DNA of 9,587 nt. It comes from Thermoflexales bacterium (GTDB lineage: Bacteria > Chloroflexota > Anaerolineae > Fen-1058). This document shows, one piece after another, positions 7,267 through 9,587 of the stretch; the first letter of the stretch is position 1; each line of letters begins with the position of its first letter. Location of the stretch: positions 1-9,587 of the forward strand of contig JAFGFO010000483.1 in NCBI GenBank assembly GCA_016931085.1, written 5' to 3'. The notes under the pieces were generated by a model. It was not told the origin of the DNA, made no database searches, and was given only the letters and a program-made list of their open reading frames with translations. Position numbers and translations under genes: made by a program.

Positions 7267-7279
7267 GATCATACGATTC
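7252..7279. promoter_or_regulatory. Candidate operator: inverted repeat over the -10 box
   Basis: GAATCGT at 7252-7258 and ACGATTC at 7273-7279 form a perfect 7-bp inverted repeat with a 14-bp spacer that contains the candidate -10 box (7261-7266) and the palindrome ATGATCAT (7265-7272). Antitoxins of the AbrB type commonly bind such sites in their own promoters, which would give autoregulation. Binding is inferred. Confidence 0.4.
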
Positions 7280-7310
7280 GCATAATATTTTGGAACGTTT
7301 TTTGCAGATT

Positions 7311-7315
7311 GGAGG
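7311..7315 (+). promoter_or_regulatory. Ribosome binding site of the antitoxin gene
   Basis: GGAGG lies 6 bases before the ATG at 7322 and fixes that start over the in-frame ATG at 7334. Confidence 0.75.
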
Positions 7316-7321
7316 TGGGAC

Positions 7322-7591
7322 ATGGGCTCGGTGATGACACCGGCATACGTTACGACGGTTGGCGCTGATCACATGATCAAGCTGCCGCCTGACATGCCAG
7401 TCGGGACGACGGTTGCAGTCATTGCCGTGCCGACGTCCACCTCGGAGGGGGATACCGAGGCGCGCCGGGCCCGCTTCGTTGCTACGTTGGCCGCTATTCG
7501 GGAAGCTTCGAAAGCGGGTGCGCCGCATGCCGACATCTCTGATGAGGAGTTGACGGCCTTGGTTGAGAAAGCACGCCGGGCGAAGGCGTAA
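7322..7591 (+). CDS. AbrB-like antitoxin of a PIN toxin-antitoxin pair
   Basis: An 89-residue protein. Residues 9-36 (YVTTVGADHMIKLPPDMPVG followed by TTVAVIAV) look like an AbrB/SpoVT swapped-hairpin DNA-binding fold: beta strand, turn, the L-P-P-x-M/L-P-x-G-T motif, beta strand. The rest is a charged, probably helical tail (EARRARFVATLAAIREASKA, then SDEELTALVEKARRAKA), of the type antitoxins use to wrap and block the partner toxin. Small proteins with this layout are commonly found directly before COG1569 PIN toxins. The toxin gene starts 3 bp after this stop, so the two are almost certainly co-transcribed and perhaps translationally coupled. The start is supported by GGAGG at 7311-7315. 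An inverted repeat over the upstream -10 box is a plausible target for autoregulation. The antitoxin role rests on the fold resemblance and the neighbour; the DNA-binding assignment is moderate. Confidence 0.8.
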   Translation: MGSVMTPAYVTTVGADHMIKLPPDMPVGTTVAVIAVPTSTSEGDTEARRARFVATLAAIREASKAGAPHADISDEELTALVEKARRAKA

Positions 7592-7594
7592 GGC

Positions 7595-8020
7595 ATGCGA
7601 ATCACACTTGACACGAATCAACTCGTCCGTGCGTTGGTGCGTCCGCCCGAGCTGGCCACGTTCGTGATGGCTTGGGAAGCAAGGCGTTTCAGCCTAGTTT
7701 GTTCGCCCTCGCTGTTGGAGGAGTATGAACGGGTATTGGCTTATCCTGATATCGCCAATTTGATTTATCCCGAGCTACTGCGCGCTTTTCGCAGCCACTT
7801 GGTTCAGGACATTGAGGTCGTGGCTGCACCCGAGATGGTGCCAATCTGCCGAGATCCAGACGACGACAAAGTGATCGCCGCGGCGATCTACGGGGCGGTT
7901 GATTACCTTGTGACTGAAGATGGCGACCTGAAAGAAGACGCGGTCGCGCGTGCGCTCAAGGATGCCGGGATTACAGTTATCTCCATGAGTGATCTCATCA
8001 AGCTGCTGGATTGGGCTTGA
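7595..8020 (+). CDS. PIN-domain toxin (COG1569-type putative RNase)
   Basis: A 141-residue single-domain protein of normal length for the 'putative toxin-antitoxin system toxin component, PIN family'. PIN domains are Mg/Mn-dependent nucleases with clustered acidic residues, and toxins of this class usually cleave RNA. Visible here are Asp6 in RITLDTNQLV, Glu42/Glu43 in SPSLLEEYERVL, the RDPDDDKVIAAA motif (Asp87-Asp91) and the acidic VTEDGDL motif (Asp109, Asp111), so the active site appears complete and the toxin is probably functional. The ATG at 7595 follows the antitoxin stop by 3 bp with only a weak AAGG upstream, suggesting coupling to antitoxin translation. The gene converges on the patatin gene with a 37-bp gap and no clear terminator between them. 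The RNA target cannot be read from sequence. Confidence 0.88.
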   Translation: MRITLDTNQLVRALVRPPELATFVMAWEARRFSLVCSPSLLEEYERVLAYPDIANLIYPELLRAFRSHLVQDIEVVAAPEMVPICRDPDDDKVIAAAIYGAVDYLVTEDGDLKEDAVARALKDAGITVISMSDLIKLLDWA

Positions 8021-8057
8021 CTCCAACGCTCATACTACATCCATCGCTTGAGCTGTA

Positions 8058-9044
8058 TTATTCCACCCGCCGCCCCGCCCGCGCCCAGGCGGACTTGGCG
8101 TCCTGGTAGCCCAGCTCGTACAGCTTGACGTGGTTGTCCGGCTCGTAGCGGATGATGTCCGCCACGGGGATAGGCTCCTGCGGCGCGACGATGATCGGGG
8201 ACGGGATCTCGCGAAAGACCCGGCCTGGGCGGCCCTCGTCCTGCGCCTCGCCGGCGGCCGCCTTCAAGGCCGCGTTCTCGGCCTGCACCTGCACCAGGCT
8301 GTTGGTGCGGTTGAAGAGCTTGAGATCGGCCTGGAAAGAGGCCAGCAGCGCCCACTCGAAGGCGGCCTGGGCCGACAGCAGCAGCCCCTGCAGGCCGCTC
8401 ACGGGCGTATAGCGAGGCTGAACTTGCTCATCCTCCCAGGGTGTCATCAACACCACCACGATGTCGTCAGCCCCGGCGTCGATAGCGGCGCCCAGGGGGG
8501 TGTTGGACACGGTGCCGCCGTCCCAAAAAGTGGTGCCGTCGATCGTCGTGGGCGGGTAGACGATCGGGATGCTGCAACTGGCCACGATGTGATCCACACT
8601 GATCGGCACGTGCTCGCTGCGCTTGCCGGAAGCGTTGCAACTGTTGCCGAAAACGCGCAAGCGGCCCGTTCGCGCCTCGACCACTGTGATGCGCAGGTGC
8701 TTGCTCGGCGGCTGATGATTGATGCGCTCCAGGTCCAGCCAGCCCCCCTCGGTCAGCGTCTTGCGCAGCGGGGCGGTGTCCAGCAGGCTGTTGGACTTGT
8801 CGATCAGCAAATCCAGGTTGGGCCGCTGCACGTCCTCGGTCGTCAGCTTTTTCCACAAGGCCCACAGCGAATGGGCCGTGTGGCCCGAGACGATGGCCGC
8901 CCCGTTCACCGCTCCGATCGACGTGCCGACGACGACATCGGGAAACCACTCGTGTTCCTCGAGAAAGCGCAGCGCGCCCACGTGATAGGCTCCGCGCCCC
9001 CCTCCGCCAGATAACACTAACGCTCGCTTAGTTGACTCGCTCAT
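8058..9044 (-). CDS. Patatin-like phospholipase (cytoplasmic serine hydrolase)
   Basis: A 328-residue protein of the bacterial patatin/RssA-like family, predicted to hydrolyse acyl esters of lipids with a Ser-Asp dyad. The oxyanion-hole glycine loop is SGGGGRGAYHVG (residues 12-23), the nucleophile is Ser42 in GTSIGA (40-45), and the catalytic Asp175 is in WDGG (174-177). The segment ASCSIPIVYPP (155-165) is the usual strand and loop before the catalytic Asp. No signal peptide or membrane helix is visible, so it is probably cytoplasmic or membrane-associated. The C-terminal ~120 residues, with a helical stretch and VADIIRYEPDNHVKLYELGY, are less characteristic. The ATG at 9044 is chosen because GGAGG lies 5 bases before it; an in-frame GTG at 9077 would start inside an upstream palindrome. 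It lies 57 bp downstream of trpS on the same strand and may be co-transcribed. The physiological substrate is unknown. Confidence 0.9.
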   Translation of the reverse strand: MSESTKRALVLSGGGGRGAYHVGALRFLEEHEWFPDVVVGTSIGAVNGAAIVSGHTAHSLWALWKKLTTEDVQRPNLDLLIDKSNSLLDTAPLRKTLTEGGWLDLERINHQPPSKHLRITVVEARTGRLRVFGNSCNASGKRSEHVPISVDHIVASCSIPIVYPPTTIDGTTFWDGGTVSNTPLGAAIDAGADDIVVVLMTPWEDEQVQPRYTPVSGLQGLLLSAQAAFEWALLASFQADLKLFNRTNSLVQVQAENAALKAAAGEAQDEGRPGRVFREIPSPIIVAPQEPIPVADIIRYEPDNHVKLYELGYQDAKSAWARAGRRVE

Positions 9045-9047
9045 CGG

Positions 9048-9054
9048 CTCCTCC
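9048..9054 (-). promoter_or_regulatory. Ribosome binding site of the patatin-like gene
   Basis: On the minus strand GGAGGAG ends 3 bases before the ATG (9044-9042), with GGAGG spaced 5 bases. This decides the start codon against the in-frame GTG at 9077. Confidence 0.75.
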
Positions 9055-9064
9055 GAAAATAGCC

Positions 9065-9098
9065 AGGTGCGATGCACCTTCCTAGGTGCGTTGCACCT
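9065..9098. repeat. Two tandem 15-bp palindromes between trpS and the patatin gene
   Basis: AGGTGCGATGCACCT (9065-9079) and AGGTGCGTTGCACCT (9084-9098) differ by one base and each consists of a perfect 6-bp inverted repeat around 3 bases; their starts are 19 bp apart. They begin 3 bp after the trpS stop codon. There is no T run, so they are not a classical intrinsic terminator. They could be a dispersed repeat, RNA hairpins that protect the trpS mRNA end, or paired protein-binding sites. Confidence 0.8.
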
Positions 9099-9101
9099 GC
9101 C

Positions 9102-9587
<486 letters not shown>

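Noticed and set aside
8130..9014. Plus-strand open frame of about 290 codons opposite the patatin gene
   Set aside because: The minus strand has intact patatin catalytic motifs and a ribosome site; the plus-strand product has no recognisable feature.
9042..9077. Start of the patatin gene at the GTG at 9077
   Set aside because: It falls inside a palindromic repeat, has no ribosome site, and adds 11 residues outside the family core; the ATG at 9044 has a strong GGAGG.

Overview
The window reads as a high-GC bacterial chromosome fragment. The best guess is a Chloroflexota (Anaerolineae/Caldilineae-like) genome. The reasons are a very long secreted protein built from Fn3-, PKD- and BACON-like modules ending in a C25 (gingipain-type) peptidase, a C-terminal YLPLAL tail of a kind I remember from secreted Chloroflexota proteins, an AbrB-like/PIN toxin-antitoxin pair, and short dispersed palindromes. 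The taxonomic call is inference; no rRNA is present.

Positions 1-7109 (+ strand) are essentially one gene that starts upstream of the window. It now lies in three reading frames, because one base appears to be missing near 343/344 and another near 3996-4007. Restoring both gives about 2,369 continuous residues in this window. The order is Fn3-like repeats with a YYWRV signature, a DOMON/CBM9-like beta-sandwich, more Fn3-like repeats, PKD-like and BACON-like modules, a proline linker, a CARDB/DUF11-like module, the C25 catalytic domain (His at 5835, Cys at 5937), beta-rich C-terminal modules and the YLPLAL tail. It is probably an exported adhesive or proteolytic surface protein. The two shifts are either sequence errors or recent decay.

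Positions 7110-7321 hold no gene. They contain a 104-bp nested inverted-repeat element (7118-7221), then an AT-richer stretch with a promoter and a candidate operator for the next operon. Positions 7322-8020 encode a two-gene toxin-antitoxin module: an AbrB-like antitoxin and a COG1569-type PIN toxin, separated by 3 bp.

Positions 8058-9587 are on the minus strand and converge on the toxin gene. The 3' part of trpS (tryptophanyl-tRNA synthetase, cut by the window edge) is followed after 57 bp by a patatin-like phospholipase gene. Two tandem 15-bp palindromes sit in that gap.

I did not find a clearly new multi-gene system. The most notable items are the architecture and frame breaks of the giant C25 protein, the folded inverted-repeat element, and the paired palindromes between trpS and the patatin gene.
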